From assembly GCF_000307875.1 (NCBI RefSeq), contig NZ_AJLS01000126.1, positions 1 through 64,000 on the forward strand: a DNA stretch of 64,000 nt, given 5' to 3'. Origin of the DNA: Neobacillus bataviensis LMG 21833. Its GTDB lineage: Bacteria > Bacillota > Bacilli > Bacillales > Cytobacillaceae. The position numbers and the translations under genes are program-made. The notes under the pieces were generated by a model. The model saw nothing but the letters and a program-made list of their open reading frames with translations. It did not search any database and was not told the origin of the DNA. Below are positions 44,613 through 52,193 of this stretch, one piece after another; the first letter of the stretch is position 1, and each line of letters begins with the position of its first letter.

Positions 44613-45914
44613 TTATCCAACCTGTTTTGCCAATTGTTTTGCAACTGTTGCTTTTCTTTGATAGAAGAACCAGTTAAGTCCAAAAGCAATAATGTAGAAT
44701 CCAATAAAGAAGTAGAAAGCAGTTACAGGTGTACCTGTTGTATTAACTGACCATCCGAAAAGCTTCGGAATAAAGAATGAACCATATGCTGCAAATGCTG
44801 CTGAAAATCCGATTACTGGAGCAGCTTCTTTAGGAATAAAGATAGTTGGAATCATTTGGAAAGTTGAACCAGAACCAATACCTGATGCCAAGAATAGCAC
44901 TAAGAAGGCGATTAAGAATCCTGCAAATTGTTTTCCGTTTAAGAAGTATATTACCCCTGCTGCTCCGATTCCCATGATGACCAATACGTAAGCAGTCACT
45001 CGTGCACCACCAAGTTTATCAGCCAACCATCCGCCTACAGGTCTTGCCGCTGCCGCCATCAATGCGCCAAGAAAGGCTAGCGAGATGTGTTCCGGGAACT
45101 GTGATCTTAATAAAAGCGGGAATGCCGCAGAATAGCCAATGAATGAACCAAATGTTGCTACATAAAGAGCTGTCATGATCCATGTGTGTTTTCGTTTTAC
45201 AATAACAAATTGATCTGCAACCGATTGTCTTGCTCCCGGAACATTATCCATTTTAAAGAAGGCTAGCAATGTCATAATCACAATTGGAATAACCCAAATG
45301 AAAGCAGCGTTTTGTAACCATACTTCCTGGCCGTTTGCTAAAACTTGTTTGCCGCCAACAAGCGCGAAAGTTCCTGAAGTGATAATTAATGGTGTTACGA
45401 ATTGTACAACAGATACTCCCATGTTGCCTAAGCCACCGTTAATTCCAAGTGCTGTCCCTTTTTCTTTCTTCGGAAAAAAGAAGCTAATATTGGCTGAAGA
45501 AGATGAAAAGTTTCCTCCGCCTAGACCGCAAAGTGCTGCAAGTAATAGCATGATGGAGAATGGAGTGTCAGGATTTTGAACTGCAAAACCAATACCGATT
45601 GCCGGAATAGCAAGAACGGCTGTTGAAATCACAGTAAAGGTCTTGCCACCCATAGTTCCAGCAGCGAAAGTATAAACAAAGCGTAAAGTTGCACCAACGA
45701 GACCAGGTATGGCCGCAAGTGTAAATAATTGTTCTTCAGTAAAGTGAAAACCTATATCGTTAAGTCTAACAGCAACGACAGACCAAATTTGCCAAACGAT
45801 AAATGCAAGCATCAAAGATGGTACAGAGATCCAAAGATTCCTCCTTGCATGTTTTTTTCCTTCTGCGTTCCAGAACTTTTCATCTTCCGGATTCCAATAA
45901 TTAATTCGTGCCAT
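44613..45914 (-). CDS. narK: NarK-type nitrate/nitrite transporter
   Basis: The 433-residue MFS protein has twelve helices and two nitrate-signature regions, GLGGGNFSSSSANISFFFP in the fifth helix and SGIGSGSTFQMIP in the eleventh. The first residues NYWNPEDEKFWNAEGKKHA and a WxIxS motif are typical of Bacillus NarK/NarT proteins. It imports nitrate and/or exports nitrite for respiration by NarGHI. ATG at 45914 follows GGGGGAAAAA. A good Fnr box lies about 100 bp upstream, at a class II promoter position. Confidence 0.9.
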   Translation of the reverse strand: MARINYWNPEDEKFWNAEGKKHARRNLWISVPSLMLAFIVWQIWSVVAVRLNDIGFHFTEEQLFTLAAIPGLVGATLRFVYTFAAGTMGGKTFTVISTAVLAIPAIGIGFAVQNPDTPFSIMLLLAALCGLGGGNFSSSSANISFFFPKKEKGTALGINGGLGNMGVSVVQFVTPLIITSGTFALVGGKQVLANGQEVWLQNAAFIWVIPIVIMTLLAFFKMDNVPGARQSVADQFVIVKRKHTWIMTALYVATFGSFIGYSAAFPLLLRSQFPEHISLAFLGALMAAAARPVGGWLADKLGGARVTAYVLVIMGIGAAGVIYFLNGKQFAGFLIAFLVLFLASGIGSGSTFQMIPTIFIPKEAAPVIGFSAAFAAYGSFFIPKLFGWSVNTTGTPVTAFYFFIGFYIIAFGLNWFFYQRKATVAKQLAKQVG

Positions 45915-46006
45915 GATTTTTTCCCCCTATATGTTTTTCAAAGTTTTATTTTACTAAGTTGTTGTTGTTGATGATGTTAATATAAACCACATGGTAACAT
46001 GATTTT

Positions 46007-46022
46007 AGTGACGTACGTCACA
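46007..46022 (-). promoter_or_regulatory. Fnr-box candidate upstream of narK
   Basis: AGTGA-CGTACG-TCACA matches 9 of 10 positions of the Fnr/CRP consensus TGTGA-N6-TCACA. On the minus strand its centre is about 32 bp upstream of a TATATT -10-like hexamer (45979-45984), which fits a class II site near -41.5. Fnr is known to activate narK and narG in B. subtilis. Confidence 0.7.
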
Positions 46023-46107
46023 AAAATAGTGAAGGAACTGTGAACACAAATGGATTGTCAAAAAGTCGTAATATTTATAACGATTTCGATTAAATAGCAC
46101 AAAAAAA

Positions 46108-46130
46108 GAGACCTCCGATTTGAAGGTCTC
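46108..46130 (-). terminator. Intrinsic terminator of the NarK-PAS gene
   Basis: The stem GAGACCT / AGGTCTC with a 9-nt loop and an A-run to its left sits just past the stop of the minus-strand gene. Confidence 0.8.
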
Positions 46131-46139
46131 TCCTGTCAT

Positions 46140-47648
46140 TTATTCCTTGGAACGCTTATTTTCTTCGTTAAACATTGCCACATAATTTTTTGTTTCCCCT
46201 GCATCGTCTTTTATGGCAGTAATGGTTAACCACTCTTTATAAATTTCATTATTTTTCCGTTTGTTCCAAATATACCCTTCCCAAATTCCTTTTGATTTTA
46301 GACTATCCCACATTTTTTTATAAAATTCATTATCATGTTCTCCGGATTGCAGGACACTCGGTGTTTTACCGATTACTTCTTCTTTACTATAACCGGTGAT
46401 TTTTGTAAACGCAGGGTTGATGCTCTGAATGATCCCGTTAATATCTGTCAAACAAATTCCATCTACAGCGTGGTTCACAATCTTAGCGGAAATATCAAGC
46501 TTTTCTTGATAGTAAAGCCACACAACGATCACTAAACTTGCCAGCGAGAATTCGGAAAGTGACATAAAACCAATCGCATAATGTCCAGTCCAATTAAACA
46601 GAATTGTTAGGATTAACGGCGGGAAAAAGCCGCCTAGGCCACCCATTGCGGCCACAATACCATTAACAATCCCTGCTTGCTTTGAAAAATAAAATGGAAC
46701 TAACTTAAAAATAGCACCATTTCCAATCCCTGCGAAGAAAGCAACTAGTAAACATCCAAATGAATAAATCGGCAGAGATGGTGTGAATGAAAGCAGGAAC
46801 CCAGCAAAGGTTAAACTAAAAAATACAGCCATGAGTATTAGAAAAGGGTTTATTTTATCGCCGAGCCACCCCCCTACTGGTCTGAAAAAGGTAGCAAGGG
46901 CTATAAAACCAGCAGTACGTAATCCTGCATCCACCTTATCTAATCCAAAGTGATTGACTAAAAAAGAAGGTAAATAAATCGTAAAGGCAACAAAGGAGCC
47001 AAATGTGATGAAATAAAATAAACTTAAAAACCAAAGTTTCGGATTTTTATAAACTTCTTTAATTACCTCTTTTGCAGAGTTATTTACTTTGTGTTCTTTT
47101 TTATCACCTAAAAGGAAATTTATAATGGCAAATATAAGGACAATGATCAAAAATATTTGAATCGTCGTCCTCCATCCAAAGGAATTAGCTAAAACAGGTG
47201 TTGCAAATGATGTAATGGCCGTTCCTATATTACCTGCTCCATAGATTCCATTTATAAAGCCATGTTTTTCTTTTGGATAGTATTTCGGTAATGAGGTAAC
47301 ACCAATTGAAAAGACGGCTCCGCCAATTCCAAGCAAAAATCCTCCTAAAATCAACATAAGGATTGAATTTGCATAGCTAATAAGTGCAATAGGTACTAAC
47401 AAAATAATAAAACTGATCGTAAATAAAATTCTAGCGCCATACCGATTGGCCCAAAAACCGATTGGTACACGGAGCAATGAACCTAGAATGACGGGTACAG
47501 CCGTTGCCCAAGCAATTTGAGTTGACGATAGCGGGATATCCTCCTTAATAAAAGGCATTAATGAAGAAATAAGCACCCAAACCATAAAGCCAGCAACAAG
47601 ACTTCCCGTTTGAATAATGAGCTGCTTTGTTCCTTGTTTCATTTTCAT
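46140..47648 (-). CDS. NarK/NarT-like MFS transporter fused to a C-terminal PAS domain
   Basis: The 502-residue protein has twelve helices of an MFS transporter (residues 1-380) with nitrate/nitrite-transporter features (GGFLLGIGGAVFSIGVTSLP, GIGNGAIFKLVPFYF). From about residue 385 a complete PAS domain follows, with DGICLTDINGIIQSINPAFT, YSKEEVIGKTPSVLQSGEHD and IWEGYIWNKRK. The PAS resembles those of the histidine kinase at 52192-54342. No kinase or GGDEF follows. This could be a transporter that senses a redox or ligand cue, or a signal-transducing transceptor. ATG at 47648 or 47642; GAGGA lies just upstream. Confidence 0.9.
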   Translation of the reverse strand: MKMKQGTKQLIIQTGSLVAGFMVWVLISSLMPFIKEDIPLSSTQIAWATAVPVILGSLLRVPIGFWANRYGARILFTISFIILLVPIALISYANSILMLILGGFLLGIGGAVFSIGVTSLPKYYPKEKHGFINGIYGAGNIGTAITSFATPVLANSFGWRTTIQIFLIIVLIFAIINFLLGDKKEHKVNNSAKEVIKEVYKNPKLWFLSLFYFITFGSFVAFTIYLPSFLVNHFGLDKVDAGLRTAGFIALATFFRPVGGWLGDKINPFLILMAVFFSLTFAGFLLSFTPSLPIYSFGCLLVAFFAGIGNGAIFKLVPFYFSKQAGIVNGIVAAMGGLGGFFPPLILTILFNWTGHYAIGFMSLSEFSLASLVIVVWLYYQEKLDISAKIVNHAVDGICLTDINGIIQSINPAFTKITGYSKEEVIGKTPSVLQSGEHDNEFYKKMWDSLKSKGIWEGYIWNKRKNNEIYKEWLTITAIKDDAGETKNYVAMFNEENKRSKE

Positions 47649-47919
47649 CCTCCTCGTAATCCCATTCCTTTTACTATACCCTCAGGTTAACCGTTATATA
47701 TTTACACGGTAAAATCATTACATGGAAAAATTTTCTTAATGTATTATAGAACACTTTTCTTTTTAATTCAGTGAGGTATGACACAAATAAAAAGAATTTA
47801 TTTACATAAATTAAATGCAGTAGTATATTTTTCCTGTAATAAGTATTTTAACATTATGGCATTTTAAATCTATAGTAGATTTTGTTTGTTAAAAACAAAA
47901 TAGAATAGGGAGAACATTT

Positions 47920-49257
47920 ATGCATCAGAAAAAGAATTTTCTTGATCCCCCAAAAATCCTTGTCCTTGGTTTTGCCGCTATTATTTTAATAGGATCTATT
48001 CTATTAACTCTCCCTGCTTCAACAACGAATGGACAAGGCCTGACATTTTTAAACGCTATTTTTACAGCCACCTCGGCTACATGTGTCACAGGACTTGTTG
48101 TAGTGGATACCGGTACTACGTTTACATTATTTGGTCAATTAGTCATCTTGTTTATGATTCAAGTTGGCGGACTTGGGTTTATGACATTCGCTACTTTATT
48201 TGCCCTCTTACTAGGAAAAAGGATTTCTTTAAAAGAAAGAATTTTACTTCAAGAATCTTTAAATAACCTTTCGATGGAAGGCGTTGTTCGGCTAGCCCGA
48301 CGTATTTTAATATTCACGGCGGTTATTGAATTTGCTGGGGCACTCATCTTGTCCATTCGCTTTTCTTTTGAAATGCCGGTAGGTAAAGCAATTTATTACG
48401 GGATTTTTCATTCTATATCTAACTTTAATAATGCAGGGTTTGATATTTTCGGTCATTATCAAAGTCTTACAGGATACGTGGGTGATCCAACAGTTGTGTT
48501 AACCATTTGTTCATTAATTACAATTGGAGGGATTGGCTTTATCGTTATGAATGAAATTTTTGAATTCCGCAGCTCTAAACGTTTATCCTTACATACCAAA
48601 ATTGTTTTAATAACAAGTTCGTTACTATTGATTGGCGGGACGATAGGAATCTTTTTATTTGAATTCTCTAATGAAAAAACATTAAAGCCATTATCCTTTT
48701 CAGGAAAAGTTTTAGGAGCACTCTTTCAATCTGTAGCCGCAAGAACCGACGGTGCTAATACTTTAAATATTGCCGAAATGAGCCAAACTTCTTTATTATT
48801 AATTGTATTTTTAATGTTTGTCGGTGCTTCTCCGGGTTCTACCGGAGGTGGTATTAAAACAACTACATTTACTACATTAGTAGGTGCAATTTGGTCGCAA
48901 ATCCGTGGAAAGGAAGATGTCATATTTTTCAGGAATAGGGTTGAATATGAAACCATCTATAAGGCCTTAACCGTCTCCTTTAGTGCACTGTTTCTTGTTT
49001 TTACCATTACGATGTTATTAACAATTACAGAGCGGGGAACTGATTTTTTAAAGCTTCTATTTGAAGCAACCTCGGCTTTTGGAACTGTAGGCTTATCAAT
49101 GGACTTATCTCGTGATTTGTCCCCTCTCGGTAAGATGTTAATAACTTTTACGATGTTTGCCGGAAGGGTGGGGCCTTTAACGATTGCCTTTGCCATTACG
49201 ATGCGCAGAAACCCTGATTCCTTCCGTTATCCTAAAGGAAAAATTATGATAGGGTAG
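47920..49257 (+). CDS. ktrB: KtrB/TrkH-like potassium channel subunit
   Basis: The 445-residue membrane protein has four pore-loop repeats with selectivity-filter motifs SATCVTGLVVVDTG, SNFNNAGFDIFG, GASPGSTGGGIK and SAFGTVGLS. It forms the K+-translocating dimer that is gated by the KtrA-type ring encoded directly downstream (30 bp away). ATG at 47920 follows AGGGAG. The order ktrB-ktrA is the reverse of B. subtilis ktrAB. No ydaO-type c-di-AMP riboswitch was seen in the 270 bp upstream. Confidence 0.9.
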   Translation: MHQKKNFLDPPKILVLGFAAIILIGSILLTLPASTTNGQGLTFLNAIFTATSATCVTGLVVVDTGTTFTLFGQLVILFMIQVGGLGFMTFATLFALLLGKRISLKERILLQESLNNLSMEGVVRLARRILIFTAVIEFAGALILSIRFSFEMPVGKAIYYGIFHSISNFNNAGFDIFGHYQSLTGYVGDPTVVLTICSLITIGGIGFIVMNEIFEFRSSKRLSLHTKIVLITSSLLLIGGTIGIFLFEFSNEKTLKPLSFSGKVLGALFQSVAARTDGANTLNIAEMSQTSLLLIVFLMFVGASPGSTGGGIKTTTFTTLVGAIWSQIRGKEDVIFFRNRVEYETIYKALTVSFSALFLVFTITMLLTITERGTDFLKLLFEATSAFGTVGLSMDLSRDLSPLGKMLITFTMFAGRVGPLTIAFAITMRRNPDSFRYPKGKIMIG

Positions 49258-49286
49258 TTTTTTACATCAAGGAGGATTTGGGAACT

Positions 49287-49940
49287 ATGGCTAATCAATA
49301 TGCTGTTATTGGTTTGGGAAGATTTGGGCTTAGCATTGCCAATAAGTTATATGAATCTGGTCAGGAGGTTCTTGGCGTGGATGTAAATGAAGAACGGGTT
49401 GAAGAGTCACATCCATTTGCCACCCATTCCGTTATTGCAGATTCCACTGATGCAGAGGCACTAAAATCAATCGGAATACGTAATTTTGATACAGTGATTG
49501 TAGCAATAGGAAATGATATACAAGCCAGTATCCTTACAGTATTACTCTTGAAGGAACTTGGAGTAAAGCAAGTAATTGCCAAGGCGATCAACAAACTCCA
49601 TGGTCAAGTATTAAAAAAAGTTGGCGCAGATTGGGTTGTGTTTCCTGAGCGGGATATGGGAATCCGCGTTGCCCATCAACTGTTATCACCAAATGTCTTG
49701 AATTTCATCGAGATTTCGAAAAATTATAGTGTGGAAGAAGTGAAAATTCCAGATCGGATGATGGAGAAAACTTTACGAGAGCTAGACTTACGGGCCAGGT
49801 TTAATCTAAGTGTCATCGCCATACGTCATGACGACGACATCAATATTTCCCCTTCACCAGATGAGAAAATACATTATGGGGATGTATTGGTCGTCATTGG
49901 AGAGAATCGAGATCTCGAAAAATTTGCAAATCTACATTAA
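49287..49940 (+). CDS. ktrA: KtrA/KtrC-type RCK regulatory subunit of potassium uptake
   Basis: The 217-residue protein begins YAVIGLGRFGLSIANKL, the Rossmann-type RCK_N domain that binds ATP/ADP or NAD, and ends with an RCK_C domain (HYGDVLVVIGENRDLEKF) that in this family can bind c-di-AMP. An octameric ring gates KtrB. ATG at 49287 is used with GGAGGA about 11 nt upstream; a TTG at 49278 lies too close to that site. A bidirectional terminator follows. Confidence 0.9.
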   Translation: MANQYAVIGLGRFGLSIANKLYESGQEVLGVDVNEERVEESHPFATHSVIADSTDAEALKSIGIRNFDTVIVAIGNDIQASILTVLLLKELGVKQVIAKAINKLHGQVLKKVGADWVVFPERDMGIRVAHQLLSPNVLNFIEISKNYSVEEVKIPDRMMEKTLRELDLRARFNLSVIAIRHDDDINISPSPDEKIHYGDVLVVIGENRDLEKFANLH

Positions 49941-49946
49941 GATACG

Positions 49947-49983
49947 AAAAAAACACACCTCTTTAAAAAAGAAGTGTGTTTTT
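49947..49983. terminator. Intrinsic bidirectional terminator
   Basis: The stem AAAAAACACAC / GTGTGTTTTTT separates ktrA from the convergent formate dehydrogenase gene. Confidence 0.85.
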
Positions 49984-49997
49984 CTTATCAAAACGAA

Positions 49998-52058
49998 TTA
50001 GTGAACCTTTGAAATAGCGACCGCACATGCTTTATACTCAGCTGTCCCGGAAATAGGGTCATATTCATTTAATGTTAATACATTTGTCGGTGTTTCACTC
50101 CAATGAAAACTCATAAAGACAAGGCCTGGAACCACCTGTTCTGTCACCTTTGCCTTCACCTCAAGCTCCCCTCTTCGGGAACGGACCTGTACTACTTCCC
50201 CATTAGTAATTCCTAGTGCCGCTGCATCATCTGGATGGATATCAACCGTTTCTTCTGTTTGTTTCACTTTAACACCCGCTGCATAGTGGCGTGTCTGCGT
50301 ATGGGTATTATAAGACTCATAGCGCCTTCCTGTTGTTAACGTGAATGGATATTCCGCATCAGGCAATTCTAATGGCTCCGTATAATCCACTGGGACAAAT
50401 GGTGACTTTTTCACAACCGGCTGGTCGTTATGGAATCGTTCATGCATAATGAATGTTCCCGGATGGTTTTCATCCGGACATGGATAATGGATGCTATATT
50501 CCTTTTCAAGCCGCTCGTAAGAAATACCGCCGTACATCTCCCAGGCAAGCTTTCTCACTTCATCCCAAATTTCCTCACTGTTATTATAGTGCATCGGATA
50601 GCCCATTAAAGTCGATAGTTCGCAAAGGATTACCCAGTCTTCTTTCGTATTTGGATGGGCATCAACAGCCTTGCGCACAAGTTGAATTCTCCGGTCTGTA
50701 TTTGTATACGTTCCATCCACCTCACCCCATGAACGGGCCGGCAGGACAACATCAGCCATTTTCGCGGTTTCAGTCATAAAAATATCCTGGACGATTAACA
50801 AATCAAGCATTTCAAAAAGCTTTGTTGTATGATTCATATTTACATCAGCAAGGAGCGGGTTTTCTCCTATTATATATAGTGCCTTTAGCTCGCCCATTTC
50901 CAATCGATCAAATGTCCGGGTTTGGGTGTCACCGGCTTGCGGATTTAGCTCTACCTTCCATTCCTTTTCATAGCGGGCGCGGAATTCCTCGTTTGCTAAG
51001 CTCATCGCTCCCGCTAATTGGTTGGGTAGACATCCCATATCACCTGCGCCTTGGACATTATTTTGCCCCCGAAGCGGCATGATTCCTGTTCCTTCTTTGC
51101 CAATATTCCCGGTTAACAAGGCAAGATTGGCAATATCAAATACATTATTTACACCGCAATGATGCTCAGTAATCCCAAGTGTGTATGCGATCATCGAGCC
51201 GCTTGAAGTGGCGTACTCCCTTGCGGTGGCTGCAATATCTTCGGCACTTACACCCGTAATCGTTGCTGCATATTCAGGTGTATACAGCTCTACATGTTTT
51301 TCTAACCGATCAAAATCAATCGTAAACTGATTGATAAAGGCAGGATCGTATAGACCCTCCTTCAGAATAACATGGATAAATGCATTAATTAATGCGATAT
51401 CTGAACCGACATTAATTTGTAAATGACGATGGGCCACCTTAACCATGTCTATTTTTCTAGGATCAATGACAATAATTTTCAGTCCTGATTTTACTGCCTT
51501 TTTCATGCGATTCGCAATAATTGGATGGGATTCAGTCGTATTTGAACCCATTAAAAGCAATACTTCAGCCTTATCAAAATCTTCAAGTGTATTTGTAGGG
51601 AAACCGCTTCCAAAAACAGTTGCCAGACCGGCAACACTAGGAGCGTGTCACGTTCGGTTACAGCCATCAATATTATTACTGTGGATAACCGTTCTCATAA
51701 ACTTTTGGGTAATAAAATTGGATTCATTCGTGCTTCGTGCGCAAGCAAACATACTGATTGCATTTGAACCCCATTTCGTTTTGATTCCCGTTAATTTTTC
51801 GGCAATGAATTCATAGGCCTCTTCCCAAGTTGTTTCAACCAGCTGGCCGGCTTTACGAATAAGCGGTGATGTTAATCTATTTTTGGCATGGACATACTCA
51901 TAGGCAAATGCACCTTTTACACATGTCTGCCCTTTGTTCACTGTAGCTTCCTTATCGCCGCGGATTTTCATAATTTTATTGTCTTTCACTTCTACGATTA
52001 AGCCGCAGCCAGTCCCACAGTATCCGCAGATTGTTTTTACCAAACTTGCTTCACTCAC
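49998..52058 (-). CDS. fdhF: Formate dehydrogenase alpha subunit, predicted selenoprotein (in-frame TGA)
   Basis: A molybdopterin oxidoreductase of 686 residues that reads through a TGA at 51648-51650. The N-terminus has the [4Fe-4S] cysteines C11, C14, C18 and C46 with K48. After NNIDGCNRT the frame has TGA, then HAPSVAGLATVFGSG without any shift. In E. coli FDH-H the same place reads TNNVDCCARV-U140-HGPSVAGL, so TGA codes for selenocysteine at residue 137; most Bacillus homologues have Cys there. A SECIS-like hairpin follows at once. The rest (LLLMGSNTTESHPI, LTGNIGKEGTGIMPLRGQNN) is typical. It is about the size of FDH-H, without the N-terminal ferredoxin extension of B. subtilis YrhE. It probably oxidises formate in the cytosol and supplies electrons to respiration; the electron partner is not encoded beside it. 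ATG at 52058 follows GGGGAGGG. Confidence 0.9.
51604..51647 (-). promoter_or_regulatory. Bacterial SECIS-like element directly after the TGA
   Basis: On the minus strand, 18 nt after the TGA, lies a GGTCT loop on a perfect 6-bp stem GTTGCC / GGCAAC (51635-51619). A lower stem CGCT / AGCG (51645-51642 with 51608-51605) is extended by C-G pairs. E. coli fdhF has the same GGTCT loop at the same distance. Such elements bind SelB and bring Sec-tRNA to the UGA. Confidence 0.85.
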
Positions 52059-52166
52059 TATTTTCCCTCCCCAAAATAACCTTACAATCTATATAATAAT
52101 ATTAATCTATTTATTACGTTTATAGGCTCCTTTTTATAAAAAATTATGTCTTTTTTTCAAAAAAAT

Positions 52167-52193
52167 AAAAACGAGAGAAAATCTCTCGTTTTT
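52167..52193 (-). terminator. Intrinsic terminator of the histidine kinase gene
   Basis: The stem AAAAACGAGAG / CTCTCGTTTTT has a 5-nt loop and T-rich flanks and just overlaps the kinase stop. Confidence 0.85.

Noticed and set aside
47770..47785. Second Fnr box upstream of the NarK-PAS gene
   Set aside because: AGTGA-GGTATG-ACACA has only 8 of 10 matches and no clear -10 at the class II distance; kept as a weak candidate only.
47649..47919. ydaO-type c-di-AMP riboswitch upstream of ktrB
   Set aside because: No conserved GG-rich helices or terminator hairpin; the region is AT-rich and unstructured.
51648..51650. TGA as a simple nonsense mutation or frameshift splitting the formate dehydrogenase into two genes
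   Set aside because: The frame continues without shift, the TGA sits exactly at the Sec/Cys catalytic position and a GGTCT hairpin follows at the canonical distance.
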